Assembly (NCBI RefSeq): GCF_002300555.2
Contig: NZ_NTHN02000026.1
Coordinates: 1 to 64,000 of the forward strand
DNA: 64,000 bases
Origin: Alloyangia mangrovi
GTDB taxonomy: Bacteria > Pseudomonadota > Alphaproteobacteria > Rhodobacterales > Rhodobacteraceae
Direction of reading: 5' to 3'
Both the position numbers and the translations under genes were made by a program. The notes under the pieces were generated by a model. It had not been told where the DNA came from, did not search any database, and worked only from the letters and a program-made list of their open reading frames with translations. Below, in pieces: positions 18,672 through 26,863 of the stretch (the first letter of the stretch is position 1; each line of letters starts with the position of its first letter).

Positions 18672-19600
18672 AGCGCGTCCAGAACGCGGCGGGCCTCGGC
18701 ACTGTCGCAGTCCATCTGGGCGACCAGAGCCTCGAGCCCGTCGAATTTCATCTCGGGGCGGAGGAATTCGACCAGGCCGACCGACAGCACGGCACCGTAG
18801 AGATCGCCGGAGAAATCGAACAGGAAGGTTTCGAGGTTGGCGCTGTTCTCGCCAAACATCGGGCGCACGCCGAGCGAGGCAACGCCGTGGTAGCTGCCCC
18901 TGTGCGGGCCGGTCAGCACGTCGACAAGGACGGCGTAAACGCCGTAGCGCGGCGGATGCAGCCCGTCGATGCTCATGTTGGCGGTCGGATAGCCGAGAGT
19001 GCGGCCGAGCTGGTGGCCGCCGACCACCTCGCCCTCGATCCGGTGCCAATGACCGAGCTGGGCCTTTGCCGCGCGCGGATCGCCCTCCGACAGTGCCCGG
19101 CGGATTGCGGTGGAGCTGATCTCGCCGCCCGCGGTGCCGAGGAGCTCGGCCACGGTGACGCCGAAGCCCATCTCTGCGCCGAAGCGCTGCAGGTCCGCGA
19201 CCCGGCCCTCGCGGCCCTTGCCGAAACAGAAGTCCGCGCCGACGACCACGTGGCTGAGGCCAAGCCCGTCCGCCAGCACCTCGCGGGCGAACTGCGCAGG
19301 GCTGAGCGCGGCGAGCGCGGCGTCGAAGGGCAGCTCGTAGAGCCGCTCGACGCCCAGCTTCTCGAGCCGCGACGCGCGGGCCTTGGCCGACATCAGCCGG
19401 AAGGGTGGGGCATCGGGGGCGAAGAATTCACGCGGATGCGGCTCGAAGGTCAGCACGCCGAAGGGGGCACCGGCCGCCTTTTCCCGGGCCAGCTCGATCA
19501 CCGCGCGATGACCGATGTGCACGCCATCGAAATTGCCGATGGCGACGCTGGCGCCCCGGTCGCGAGGCTCGGTTGACTGGTAATCCCGGATGGTCCGCAT
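18668..19600 (-). CDS. ribF: Bifunctional riboflavin kinase / FAD synthetase RibF
   Basis: The 310-residue enzyme phosphorylates riboflavin to FMN and adenylylates FMN to FAD. The N-terminal nucleotidyltransferase domain has VAIGNFDGVHIGHRAVIELA and the later STTAIRRAL-like motif (ISSTAIRRALSEGDP). The C-terminal flavokinase domain (about 185-305) has GRTLGYPTANMSIDGLHPPR and GVYAVLVDV. Length is normal. It is the first gene of the ribF-ycgN-ltaE unit and lies 11 bp after the 3' end of the MocR regulator gene. Confidence 0.95.
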   Translation of the reverse strand: MRTIRDYQSTEPRDRGASVAIGNFDGVHIGHRAVIELAREKAAGAPFGVLTFEPHPREFFAPDAPPFRLMSAKARASRLEKLGVERLYELPFDAALAALSPAQFAREVLADGLGLSHVVVGADFCFGKGREGRVADLQRFGAEMGFGVTVAELLGTAGGEISSTAIRRALSEGDPRAAKAQLGHWHRIEGEVVGGHQLGRTLGYPTANMSIDGLHPPRYGVYAVLVDVLTGPHRGSYHGVASLGVRPMFGENSANLETFLFDFSGDLYGAVLSVGLVEFLRPEMKFDGLEALVAQMDCDSAEARRVLDAL

Positions 19601-19611
19601 GGGGCAAAGCC

Positions 19612-21081
19612 CTAGCCCCGACTGCGGGGACGTGCAAGCGCCTGTGCGATGCGTTCAAGCCCTTCCGCGATGCGCTCCGAGGGGATCGAACTGTAGCCGA
19701 GCCGGTAGAAATTCCGCGGCCTGTCCGGGCGTTGGAAGAAGGGGGCGCCGGGCTCGATCAGCACGCTGTCCTGCTGCAACGCGGCGGAAAGCTCGGCGGT
19801 ATCGACATCCTCGGGCGCGCGCATCCAGAAGGACGAGCCGCCGTGGGCGGCGACCCCCGCGACCTCGAGCCCGTTGCGGCCGATCTCGGCCTCCATCACC
19901 TGCCGCCGCTGCCCAAGCGCACGGCCGATTCGCCGCACCAGGCTGTCGTAGTGGCCAAGGCTCAGAAAATGGGCAGCGGTGCGCTGGATGTGCCCCGGCG
20001 GGTGGCGCAGCACAGAGGCGCGCAGGGCGCGCGCCTCGCGGATGAAGGGCTCGGCGCCGACGAGGTAACCGAGCCGCAGCCCCGGAAAGAGCGACTTCGA
20101 GAAGCTGCCGACATAGACCACCCGCCCGTCGCCATCGAGGCTCTTCAGCGCCGGGGTGGGCGGCTGCAGATAGGCCATCTCGAACTCGTAGTCATCCTCG
20201 ACGATCACCGCTTCCAGCGACCGGGCGCGCTCCAGAAGTGCCTGCCGCCGCGCCAGCGGCAGCGTGGCGCCGCTGGGGCACTGGTGGCTGGGGGTGGTGA
20301 AGATCACGTCGGTGCCCTCCGGCACCGCCTCGGGCGGCAGCCCCTGCGCATCGACGGCGACGGCAGAAAGCGCGCAGCCGGTCTGGCCGAGCAGCACGCG
20401 CAATGCCGGGTAGCAGGGATCCTCCACCACGGCGCGCCGGCCCGGCGAGAGCAGGATCTGGCTCGCCAGCCAGAGCGCGTTCTGCGCGCCGAGGGTGATC
20501 AGGATCTCCTCGGGCCGCGCCTGTATGCCGCGCCGGGGCAAGGTCTGGCGGGCGAGGAATTCCACGAGCTGCGGGTCGTCGCGGTCGTAATAGTCCTGTG
20601 TCAGCGCCCCGAAGTCCCGCGCCCCAAGGGCCTGAACCGCGCAGAGCCGCCAGTTGGCATGGTCGAAGAGCTTTGGGTCGGCCTGCCCGTAGATGAACGG
20701 GAAGCGGTAGCTGGCCCAATCCGCGGGCCGCACTGGCACTGCCCCCGCCGCGAAGCGCCGGCCCATGGCGCGCTGCCAGTCGACCCGCTCGGCGCGCGGC
20801 GTCTCGGGAAAGTCCGGCGGCTCCGGCGCGCCCTCGGAAATGTAATAGCCAGAGCGGTCGCGCGAGGTCAGGTAGTCCGAGGCTTGCAGCTCGGTATAGG
20901 CCAGCGAGACGGTGATCCTGCTGACCCCGAGATGCGCCGCCAGCCGCCGGGTCGAGGGCATCTTCTCGCCGCGCCGGAACCGGCCCGAGAGCACGCCCTC
21001 GGCCACCATCTGCTGGATCCGCGCCTGCAGCGTGCCCTGATCGCCGGGGCGCAGGAAGAAGGTCTCGACCGGGATCGCCAT
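19612..21081 (-). CDS. MocR/PdxR-type regulator: GntR HTH fused to aminotransferase-like domain
   Basis: The 489-residue protein has an N-terminal GntR winged helix (residues 15-80: RFRRGEKMPSTRRLAAHLGV, then SRITVSLAYTELQ) and a fold-type I aminotransferase domain with PLP lysine in YVGSFSKSLFPGLRLGYLVG. Such proteins are usually PLP- or amino-acid-responsive activators (PdxR, GabR and TauR types). Which pathway it serves is not evident. No pdxST or transaminase target is adjacent, and the upstream neighbour is the PLP-homeostasis protein YggS beyond repeat C. That context makes a PdxR-like role possible but unproven. Confidence 0.88.
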   Translation of the reverse strand: MAIPVETFFLRPGDQGTLQARIQQMVAEGVLSGRFRRGEKMPSTRRLAAHLGVSRITVSLAYTELQASDYLTSRDRSGYYISEGAPEPPDFPETPRAERVDWQRAMGRRFAAGAVPVRPADWASYRFPFIYGQADPKLFDHANWRLCAVQALGARDFGALTQDYYDRDDPQLVEFLARQTLPRRGIQARPEEILITLGAQNALWLASQILLSPGRRAVVEDPCYPALRVLLGQTGCALSAVAVDAQGLPPEAVPEGTDVIFTTPSHQCPSGATLPLARRQALLERARSLEAVIVEDDYEFEMAYLQPPTPALKSLDGDGRVVYVGSFSKSLFPGLRLGYLVGAEPFIREARALRASVLRHPPGHIQRTAAHFLSLGHYDSLVRRIGRALGQRRQVMEAEIGRNGLEVAGVAAHGGSSFWMRAPEDVDTAELSAALQQDSVLIEPGAPFFQRPDRPRNFYRLGYSSIPSERIAEGLERIAQALARPRSRG

Positions 21082-21111
21082 CGGCGCACTCTACCCTGTG
21101 CGTGAAAGAGG

Positions 21112-21240
21112 GAAAGGGGGGGCGCTGCCCCCCTCGGCGCTCCGCGCCTCACCCCCCGGGATATTTTCACCTAGAAGAAGGGGCAGCGGGGCGCGCCCGG
21201 GGTCTTCTAGGTCCAAATATCCCCGCCGGAGGCAGGCCGG
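21112..21240. repeat. Dispersed intergenic repeat, copy C (two cores head to head)
   Basis: It contains the core on both strands: GGGATATTTTCACCTAGAAG (minus orientation, 21158-21177) and TCTTCTAGGTCCAAATATCC (plus, 21203-21222), separated by a GC-rich loop. The minus half keeps the small stem GGCGC-tcc-GCGCC (21136-21148) and a GGGGGGGCgctGCCCCC hairpin. It lies between yggS and the MocR gene. The seven-G run here compares with five in the other copies. Confidence 0.85.
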
Positions 21241-21272
21241 ACGCAGCCGCGCGCGCGGCATCCGGGTGGGGC

Positions 21273-21926
21273 TCAGCCGTAGTCGCGCTCGCCGAAGATC
21301 GCCGAGCCGACGCGCACATGGGTGGCGCCGAAGGCGATGGCCTGTTCGAAGTCCGAGCTCATGCCCATGGAGAGCCCTTCCAGCCCGTTGCGCTCGGCGA
21401 TCTTCGCCAGCAGCGCGAAATGCAGGCTGGGGGTCTCGTCGACGGGAGGGATGCACATTAGCCCCTTGAGCGGCAGGTCGAGGGCGCGCACCTCCTTGAT
21501 GAAGGCGTCGGCCTCGGCGGGCAGGATGCCGGCCTTCTGCTCTTCCTCGCCGGTATTCACCTGCACGAAGAGATCGGGGCAGGCGCCCAGCTCCTGTGCC
21601 AGCCGGGCCAGCGTGGTGGCGAGCTTGGGCCGGTCGAGCGAATGGATGGCCGAGAAGAGCTGCATCGCCTGCCGCGCCTTGTTGCTCTGCAGCGGGCCGA
21701 TGAGATGCACCCTGGCGTCGGGGAAACGCTCCTGGAAGGCGGGCCACTTGCCTGCGGCCTCCTGCACCTTGTTCTCGCCGAAGAGCCGGTGGCCTTCCTC
21801 CAGCACCGCCTCGACGCGCTCGTTCGGCTGCACCTTGCTGACCGCGATCAGCTGCGCCGAGCCGGGCGCGCGGCCCGCTTTCTTCTCGGCCTTGGCGATG
21901 CGCGCCTTGATGTCGTTCAGTCCCAT
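21273..21926 (-). CDS. YggS/PROSC family PLP-binding homeostasis protein
   Basis: The 217-residue single-domain TIM-barrel protein binds PLP without known catalysis and buffers PLP levels. The PLP lysine lies in LIAVSKVQPNERVEAV. GENKVQEAAGKWPAF, LIGPLQSNKARQAM and GLSMGMSSDFEQAIAFGATH are characteristic. I chose the ATG at 21926 (MGLNDIKARI). A longer open frame to 22190 is antisense noise over the sulfotransferase gene. The start lies inside the last 10 bp of the sulfotransferase gene, so the two are probably co-expressed. Confidence 0.93.
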   Translation of the reverse strand: MGLNDIKARIAKAEKKAGRAPGSAQLIAVSKVQPNERVEAVLEEGHRLFGENKVQEAAGKWPAFQERFPDARVHLIGPLQSNKARQAMQLFSAIHSLDRPKLATTLARLAQELGACPDLFVQVNTGEEEQKAGILPAEADAFIKEVRALDLPLKGLMCIPPVDETPSLHFALLAKIAERNGLEGLSMGMSSDFEQAIAFGATHVRVGSAIFGERDYG

Positions 21927-23389
21927 GGTTCCTCTCCCCAGGCCTCGATGAAAGGCGCCAGTTCGGTTTCGAATTTCTTCCAGGCCTGCGCCGAGCCGCG
22001 ATAGATCGGCTGCCGCGCCTGGCTGACGCTGAGCGTCTTCACCGCGCCCTGCGCCGCCTGCGTGTCGAGGCAGGCCGGATCCCAATCGAGCCCCGCCGCC
22101 GCAACCAGGGCGCGGGCCTGTGGCTCGGGATCCTCGACCAGCGCCTCGTAGCGGATCTCGTGAAGGCGGCCGGGCAGGGCCTCTTTCCAATGCGCGACAT
22201 TGGCGCGGAAGCGCTTGATGGCGGTGGCGATCTCGGCCAGGTCGTTGGCGTAGCGGTGGGTGCCCGGCACGAAGTGGTTCTTGTAGATCGACAGGGCGAT
22301 GTCGCGCGGATCGCGGTGCACCACGATGATCTTCGCGCCGGGAAGCGCGTGGTCCAGCAGCCCGAAGATCAGGTGGCAGAGGATCGACTTGTCGGTGATT
22401 GCCCCCAGGCTGCGCCCGGTGTCGCGGGCGGCAAGGCGCATGTACTGCGCGGCAAAGGCGGCCACCCGCTCGGGCGGCTCCTGGGCGATGGGGCGCATCT
22501 GCTCGCCGGCGCCGAAATGGCCATAGGCGAGCTTCAGCGCGTGGCCGAGCTCGCCGCCCGCCGTGACCCCGGGGTGGGCACCGAGGATGCGCTCGACCAG
22601 CGTGGTGCCCGAACGCGGCATGCCGGTGACGAAGATCGGGCGCAGGGCGGGGGGCTCTTCAGGGGGCGGGGCGGGCGCGAGCCCCTCCTGTGCGCGGCGC
22701 ACGGCGGCGAACTCGCGCGCCTGCGCGGCGCTGTCGAAGGGCGCGGCCTTGCGCTGCAGGGCGTTGGCGCGGGTGAGGTAGGGGAAGACCTTCGCCTTCT
22801 GCCCGGTCTCCTCCATCACCTTGGCCAGCGCGAAACCGAGGTGCATGCGCTGCCGGTCCGAAAGATCGCGTCGGGCCCAGAGCCTTTCCATGGCACGCAG
22901 CAAGGGATCGCCCGCGGCCAGCTTCTTGGAGGCCAGGAAGATGCGGTAGAGCTCGGGCTCGTTCGGGTGGCGTTTGATCAGCGCGCGGAACAGCTTTTCC
23001 GCCTCGTCGAAGCGGCCGAGGAGCTGCAGGTAATGCGCCTTGTCGGCGCGCGGCTTGATCGCCTTAGGCTCTGCCGCGATCTGCCGGTCGAGCGCGGCGA
23101 GCGCCGCGTCGGGCCGGTCCAGCGCGCGGTAGCGCGCGATGGCGGTGGCGGTGACCTGCGGCTGGTTGGGGGCGAGCTCCACGGCGCGGTCGAGGTAGCG
23201 CAGGCAGGCCTCGCGGTCGCCCTGCTCGTAGCAGATCTGCGAGAGCTGGAAGGCGAGATCGGCGCGGTTCGGCTCGGAGGGAAGCACCTGCTCCAGCGCG
23301 GCGCGGGCCTCGCCGAGACGACCCTTGGAGAGGGCGGGGCGGACCTTGTCCATCAGGCTGGCCTTGCGCGCGGCCGAAAGTGGCAGCAT
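21917..23389 (-). CDS. TPR-containing sulfotransferase family protein
   Basis: The 490-residue protein has a tetratricopeptide region in its N-terminal half (about 15-190, with helices such as ADLAFQLSQICYEQGDREA and PDAALAALDRQIAAEP). A sulfotransferase domain follows (about 245-480) with the PAPS-binding loop FVTGMPRSGTTLVERILGAHP and the 3'-phosphate motif IIVVHRDPRDIALSIYKNHF. The acceptor is unknown. TPR-sulfotransferases are abundant in Rhodobacterales and often modify glycans or peptides. It overlaps yggS by 10 bp. Confidence 0.9.
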   Translation of the reverse strand: MLPLSAARKASLMDKVRPALSKGRLGEARAALEQVLPSEPNRADLAFQLSQICYEQGDREACLRYLDRAVELAPNQPQVTATAIARYRALDRPDAALAALDRQIAAEPKAIKPRADKAHYLQLLGRFDEAEKLFRALIKRHPNEPELYRIFLASKKLAAGDPLLRAMERLWARRDLSDRQRMHLGFALAKVMEETGQKAKVFPYLTRANALQRKAAPFDSAAQAREFAAVRRAQEGLAPAPPPEEPPALRPIFVTGMPRSGTTLVERILGAHPGVTAGGELGHALKLAYGHFGAGEQMRPIAQEPPERVAAFAAQYMRLAARDTGRSLGAITDKSILCHLIFGLLDHALPGAKIIVVHRDPRDIALSIYKNHFVPGTHRYANDLAEIATAIKRFRANVAHWKEALPGRLHEIRYEALVEDPEPQARALVAAAGLDWDPACLDTQAAQGAVKTLSVSQARQPIYRGSAQAWKKFETELAPFIEAWGEEPWD

Positions 23390-23462
23390 GGGGAACCCTC
23401 GTCGTTCGTCCGGACCCGTGCCCGGCGGTGATCTTGCGGGACCGTTCTGCCCGTTGAGGGCG

Positions 23463-23494
23463 CAAAAGAAAAGAGCGGGCCGGAGCCCGCTCTT
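23463..23494 (-). terminator. Terminator after the porin gene
   Basis: Read on the minus strand, the stem AAGAGCGGGC/GCCCGCTCTT (23471-23480 with 23485-23494) is followed by a TTCTTTT tract. This is a strong intrinsic terminator for the porin transcript. Confidence 0.9.
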
Positions 23495-23504
23495 CCCTGA
23501 TCAG

Positions 23505-23526
23505 TCTAATCTCAGGTGAGATTAGA
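23505..23526 (-). other. Hairpin containing the porin stop codon
   Basis: The perfect 10-bp inverted repeat TCTAATCTCA/TGAGATTAGA with a two-base loop spans 23505-23526. It includes the TAA at 23522-23524. It lies just before the terminator and may protect the abundant porin mRNA from 3' decay (inference). Confidence 0.7.
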
Positions 23527-24505
23527 AGGACATTGCCAGACCCAGCGAGAACGAGTCGTCGTCGTCGCCGTTGCGCAGTTCGCTGTAGCCGTAGCCGGCC
23601 TGAGCAACGAGACCGCCGCCGAGGTCGTAGTTCACGGCAACGCCGTAGCCCGAAGCGTCGTCGCCGGCTTCGTAGTCGTACTTGCCGTAGTTCACGCCCA
23701 TCGACAGAGCGTTCATCGAGTAACCGAAGCCAACGCCCCAGTGCTCGAAGTCTTCGCCGACTTCGTTGTTGATGTCGCTGTAGGTCGCGCCGACTTCGAA
23801 GCCGCCTGCGAAGCCAGCAGTCACGCCGAGGCCCCATGCGTCAGCGAAATCTTCGAGGGTCAGGTAAGCAACGCCTGCGTTCAGGTTGATGCCGCTGAGG
23901 TCAGCTTTGTAGCCTGCGCCGACCGACCAGATGGTGTCGCCGGAGTCGACGATGCCAGCAACCGAAGTGTCGGGCTCTGCGCCGTCGTTCACTTGTTCAG
24001 CCGATGCCGAGAAGGTCAGGCCTTCGAAAGCGTAGTCGAAGCGAGCGATCTGGCCGTCGGAGCCGTTCACGCCACCGTCGAACTCTGCGCCGTCGTTGAA
24101 GCCGGCGTGGACGGTTTCGTCGTCAGCGATCGAGCCTGCGCCGCCGAGGTTCATCTCGGGAACGATCTTGTCGTATGCCGAGTCGGTGTCGCCCATGGTG
24201 AAGGTTGCGCCGCCGTACGAAACGAACAGTGCCTCACCGCCCTGCTGCCAGGGGTTGGTGAACGGCTTCTGAGCTTCGTCGAGGTCGATGTTCGCACCGA
24301 AGACCAGGCCGTTGTCGGCTTCGCCGGACATGGTGAAGGTCAGGTCGATGTCAGTGAAGAACTGAACTTCGTCGTTGCCCGGGTCGTTACGGGTTTCGCC
24401 GGGGTTGTAGATACCCATTTCGGCGTAACCGGACAGGGTGACTTCTGCCGAGGCGATGCCTGCGGTTGCAACCAGCGCGGTGGAAGCAAACAGAATCTTT
24501 TTCAT
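23522..24505 (-). CDS. Outer-membrane porin
   Basis: The 327-residue protein has the signal peptide MKKILFASTALVATAGIASA, then alternating beta-strands starting EVTLSGYAEMGIYN and ending in the aromatic SFSLGLAMSF, as expected for a 16-stranded trimeric porin of alphaproteobacterial type (Porin_4-like). It is rich in Asp, Gly and Tyr loops. The start is the ATG at 24505. The frame upstream to 24649 lacks signal-peptide character. Codons and the strong terminator suggest high expression. General diffusion of small hydrophilic solutes is the likely role, and specificity is unknown. Confidence 0.9.
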   Translation of the reverse strand: MKKILFASTALVATAGIASAEVTLSGYAEMGIYNPGETRNDPGNDEVQFFTDIDLTFTMSGEADNGLVFGANIDLDEAQKPFTNPWQQGGEALFVSYGGATFTMGDTDSAYDKIVPEMNLGGAGSIADDETVHAGFNDGAEFDGGVNGSDGQIARFDYAFEGLTFSASAEQVNDGAEPDTSVAGIVDSGDTIWSVGAGYKADLSGINLNAGVAYLTLEDFADAWGLGVTAGFAGGFEVGATYSDINNEVGEDFEHWGVGFGYSMNALSMGVNYGKYDYEAGDDASGYGVAVNYDLGGGLVAQAGYGYSELRNGDDDDSFSLGLAMSF

Positions 24506-24807
24506 TGTTTCCCTCATGTGTTCTAAGGCACGTACCAATCCGGGTAGCCCGGCCTTGATGGCCACTTCTATGCGCTCGGGCCGGTCGTTCTGGCAACCCG
24601 TCGCTGGGTCAGGCGCCCACGAAGCGAACCAGTGATGCCCAATTGCCACAAAGATATCACGAGGTCTTCACGCCGCCGCCGTGAGCTCCGGCAGGTCCTG
24701 TCGGCGGCGTCCGGCGTGCAGGCAAAGCGCCGGATTGACGACTTGTGATACGCGGTCCCGGCGAGTATGCAGGAGCAAAGAAGCAGACGGGCAGGAGCTT
24801 TGGTTTC
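24506..24807. promoter_or_regulatory. 302-bp divergent promoter region, porin / DUF3576 lipoprotein
   Basis: There is no convincing ORF. The part next to the porin (24506-24660) should hold its 5' leader and promoter. A TTGACG at 24735 faces the lipoprotein gene, but no -10 box stands at normal spacing, so I do not call promoter boxes. Confidence 0.4.
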
Positions 24808-25305
24808 ATGGAATATAAGCGGTTTGCAAAAGCCTGCGCCCTGATCGCGGTTGCGGCGGGTCTGGCTGCCTGCAGTCAGAACGAGACCCGCCAGCCGGTG
24901 CAGACCCAGTCTGCCGACGCGCTCATGGAAGCTGACGTCTACGATGGCCGCGGCGCGCCCGACTCGACCATCTGGGACATTTTCAAGGCAAGGCCGGACG
25001 CTGGCCAGATCGGCGCGGTGAACAAGTACATCTGGACTGCCTCGCTGCAGGTGCTGGATTTCCTGCCGGTGGAAAGTGTCGATCCCTTCACCGGGGTGAT
25101 CACCACCGGATTCGGCACGCCCCCGGGCGGCGGCACCGCCTATCGCGCCACGATCCTCGTGTCGGACCCGGCGCTGGACGCCCGCTCGCTGAACGTCTCG
25201 CTGCAGACCCGCTCCGGCCCCGCCAGCGCCTCGGCGGTGCATGCGGTCGAGGATGCGATCCTGACCCGCGCGCGGCAGCTGCGGGCGGTCGACAGCAAGA
25301 TCTGA
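24808..25305 (+). CDS. DUF3576 lipoprotein
   Basis: The 165-residue protein starts MEYKRFAKACALIAVAAGLA and has a lipobox ending AACS, so it should be a lipoprotein. The body matches the alphaproteobacterial DUF3576 family: TIWDIFKARPDAGQIGAVNK, YIWTASLQVLDFLPVESVDP, FTGVITTGFGTPPGG. The function is unknown, and an envelope-assembly role is often supposed from localisation only. I chose the ATG at 24808. The frame opens at 24745 but the extra residues precede the signal peptide. It is monocistronic, with a terminator at 25348. Confidence 0.88.
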   Translation: MEYKRFAKACALIAVAAGLAACSQNETRQPVQTQSADALMEADVYDGRGAPDSTIWDIFKARPDAGQIGAVNKYIWTASLQVLDFLPVESVDPFTGVITTGFGTPPGGGTAYRATILVSDPALDARSLNVSLQTRSGPASASAVHAVEDAILTRARQLRAVDSKI

Positions 25306-25347
25306 TCCCGCTGCGGATAGGCTGGCCCCTGCGGTCACCAGGATGAA

Positions 25348-25373
25348 AAGGCCCGGACGTTTGTTCGGGCCTT
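25348..25373. terminator. Bidirectional terminator between DUF3576 gene and glycosyltransferase
   Basis: The stem AAGGCCCG/CGGGCCTT (25348-25355 with 25366-25373) is flanked by an A-run on the left, which is a T-tract for the minus-strand gene. The genes are convergent. Confidence 0.8.
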
Positions 25374-25395
25374 CGTCGTTTCCGGGCGCGACGGT

Positions 25396-26655
25396 TCAGT
25401 CCCGCGCCGGGCGCGGTGCCTGCGTGGCGAGACGGGTCACCCAGTCGACGTGCTTCGGCAGGCAGTGGCGGCGCAGGTCGTAGGTCCCCTGCACATGCGC
25501 GCGGGCGGCGGTGCCGAGCCGGGCACGGGCGCCGGGATCGTCAAGCAGGGCGCAGAGCCGGTCGACCAGCGCGCCGCGGTCGAAGAAGTCGACCATCCAG
25601 CCGGTTTCATCCTCGGTCAATGCCTCGCGCACCGGCGCGGTGTCGCTGGCAAGGATGGCGCATCCCGCGCTCATCGCCTCGAGCAGCGACCAGCTCAGCA
25701 CGAAGGGGTAGGTCAGGTAGACATGCGCCCGGCTCACCTGAAGCATCGACAGGTACCGACCATAGGGCACCCGGCCGAGGAAATGGACCCGGGCCCAGTC
25801 GGCATCCGGGATTTGGCCGCGCACCTCGTCGACGAAGATCTGCTTCCAGCTCTTCCCGTCCGGGGCCTTGGCGCCATAGCTCACCTCGTCGCCGCCGATC
25901 AGGACGATCCTGGCGTTGGGCCGGCGGCGCAGGATCTCGGGCACGGCACGCATGAAGATGTGATAGCCGCGGTAGGGCTCGAGATTGCGGTTGATGAAGG
26001 TGATCACCTCGTCGTCGCGGCTCAGCACCTCGCCGCTGTCCAGCGTCAGCCGCGCGCCGGGATTCGGCGCCACGAGGTCGGTGTCGATGCCGTCATGCGC
26101 CACCGTGAGCCGGTCCTGCCAGGCCGCGGGGAAGGTGCCCGCCTGGAACTGCGTCGGGCTGATCCCGGCGTCCATGACCTCTTCGTGCATGCGGTTGTTG
26201 AGGTTCTTCATGCGGATCCGCTGCACGTCGCGCAGCGACGGATCCTTGGCGAACTCCGGATCGAAGCTCAGGAAGTCGGACGAGGTGCGGTGGTAGAGTT
26301 CGCAGTAGAGCCCGAGCCGGGCCTCGGGCCAGACATCCTTCAGGAACAGGCTCTCGCCCCAGCCGTGGTGCGCCAGAATCACGTCGGGCGTGTAGCCCTG
26401 CGTCTTCAGCGCGAGCGCCGCATTGCAGCAGCTCACGCCGCGAAGAATCTTGGTCTCGAAATCGGTGAGATAGGGGTGGATGCCCTGGGTGCTGCTGCCG
26501 CGGATCTGGTAGGGCAGCACCGTCACCCCGTTCCAGGTTGTCGGCTCCTTGACCTTGGGCGTCAGCGCGGTGACCTCATGGCCGAGGCGGACGAGTTCGG
26601 GGGCAAGATGCTTGTACTGCCCAGGGAAATTCTGGTGGATACAAAGGACTTTCAT
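25396..26655 (-). CDS. Group 1 (GT4) glycosyltransferase
   Basis: The 419-residue GT-B enzyme has an N-terminal domain from MKVLCIHQNFPGQYKHLAPE to about residue 190 and a C-terminal GT4 domain with NRNLEPYRGYHIFMRAVPEI, VHFLGRVPYGRYLSMLQVSR and the donor motif SLLEAMSAGCAILASDTAPV (E-x7-E type). Donor and acceptor are not deducible. It stands alone, with no other polysaccharide genes adjacent. It resembles the glycosyltransferases that Rhodobacterales scatter outside polysaccharide clusters. Confidence 0.88.
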   Translation of the reverse strand: MKVLCIHQNFPGQYKHLAPELVRLGHEVTALTPKVKEPTTWNGVTVLPYQIRGSSTQGIHPYLTDFETKILRGVSCCNAALALKTQGYTPDVILAHHGWGESLFLKDVWPEARLGLYCELYHRTSSDFLSFDPEFAKDPSLRDVQRIRMKNLNNRMHEEVMDAGISPTQFQAGTFPAAWQDRLTVAHDGIDTDLVAPNPGARLTLDSGEVLSRDDEVITFINRNLEPYRGYHIFMRAVPEILRRRPNARIVLIGGDEVSYGAKAPDGKSWKQIFVDEVRGQIPDADWARVHFLGRVPYGRYLSMLQVSRAHVYLTYPFVLSWSLLEAMSAGCAILASDTAPVREALTEDETGWMVDFFDRGALVDRLCALLDDPGARARLGTAARAHVQGTYDLRRHCLPKHVDWVTRLATQAPRPARD

Positions 26656-26863
26656 CGGACTACATTCGGCTTTGACTATCTAAGCAATGTTTCATGCCGG
26701 CCGGCCTCGGCCAATGCAGTAATGCACGACACTGTCATATTGCGGTGCCGAGGTTGCGGAAATGTCGCCCGCATCCACCCCTCTCCGAGACCGGGCACTG
26801 GACGTCCGGCGGGGCCTGCCCTATCACCCGCCAAGACCCATCCGCTCCGAGGGACAAGAGATT

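Noticed and set aside
24735-24768. TTGACG with GAGTAT as a sigma-70 promoter for the DUF3576 lipoprotein gene
   Set aside because: The spacing is 22 bases, too long for a normal promoter, and no better -10 is present.
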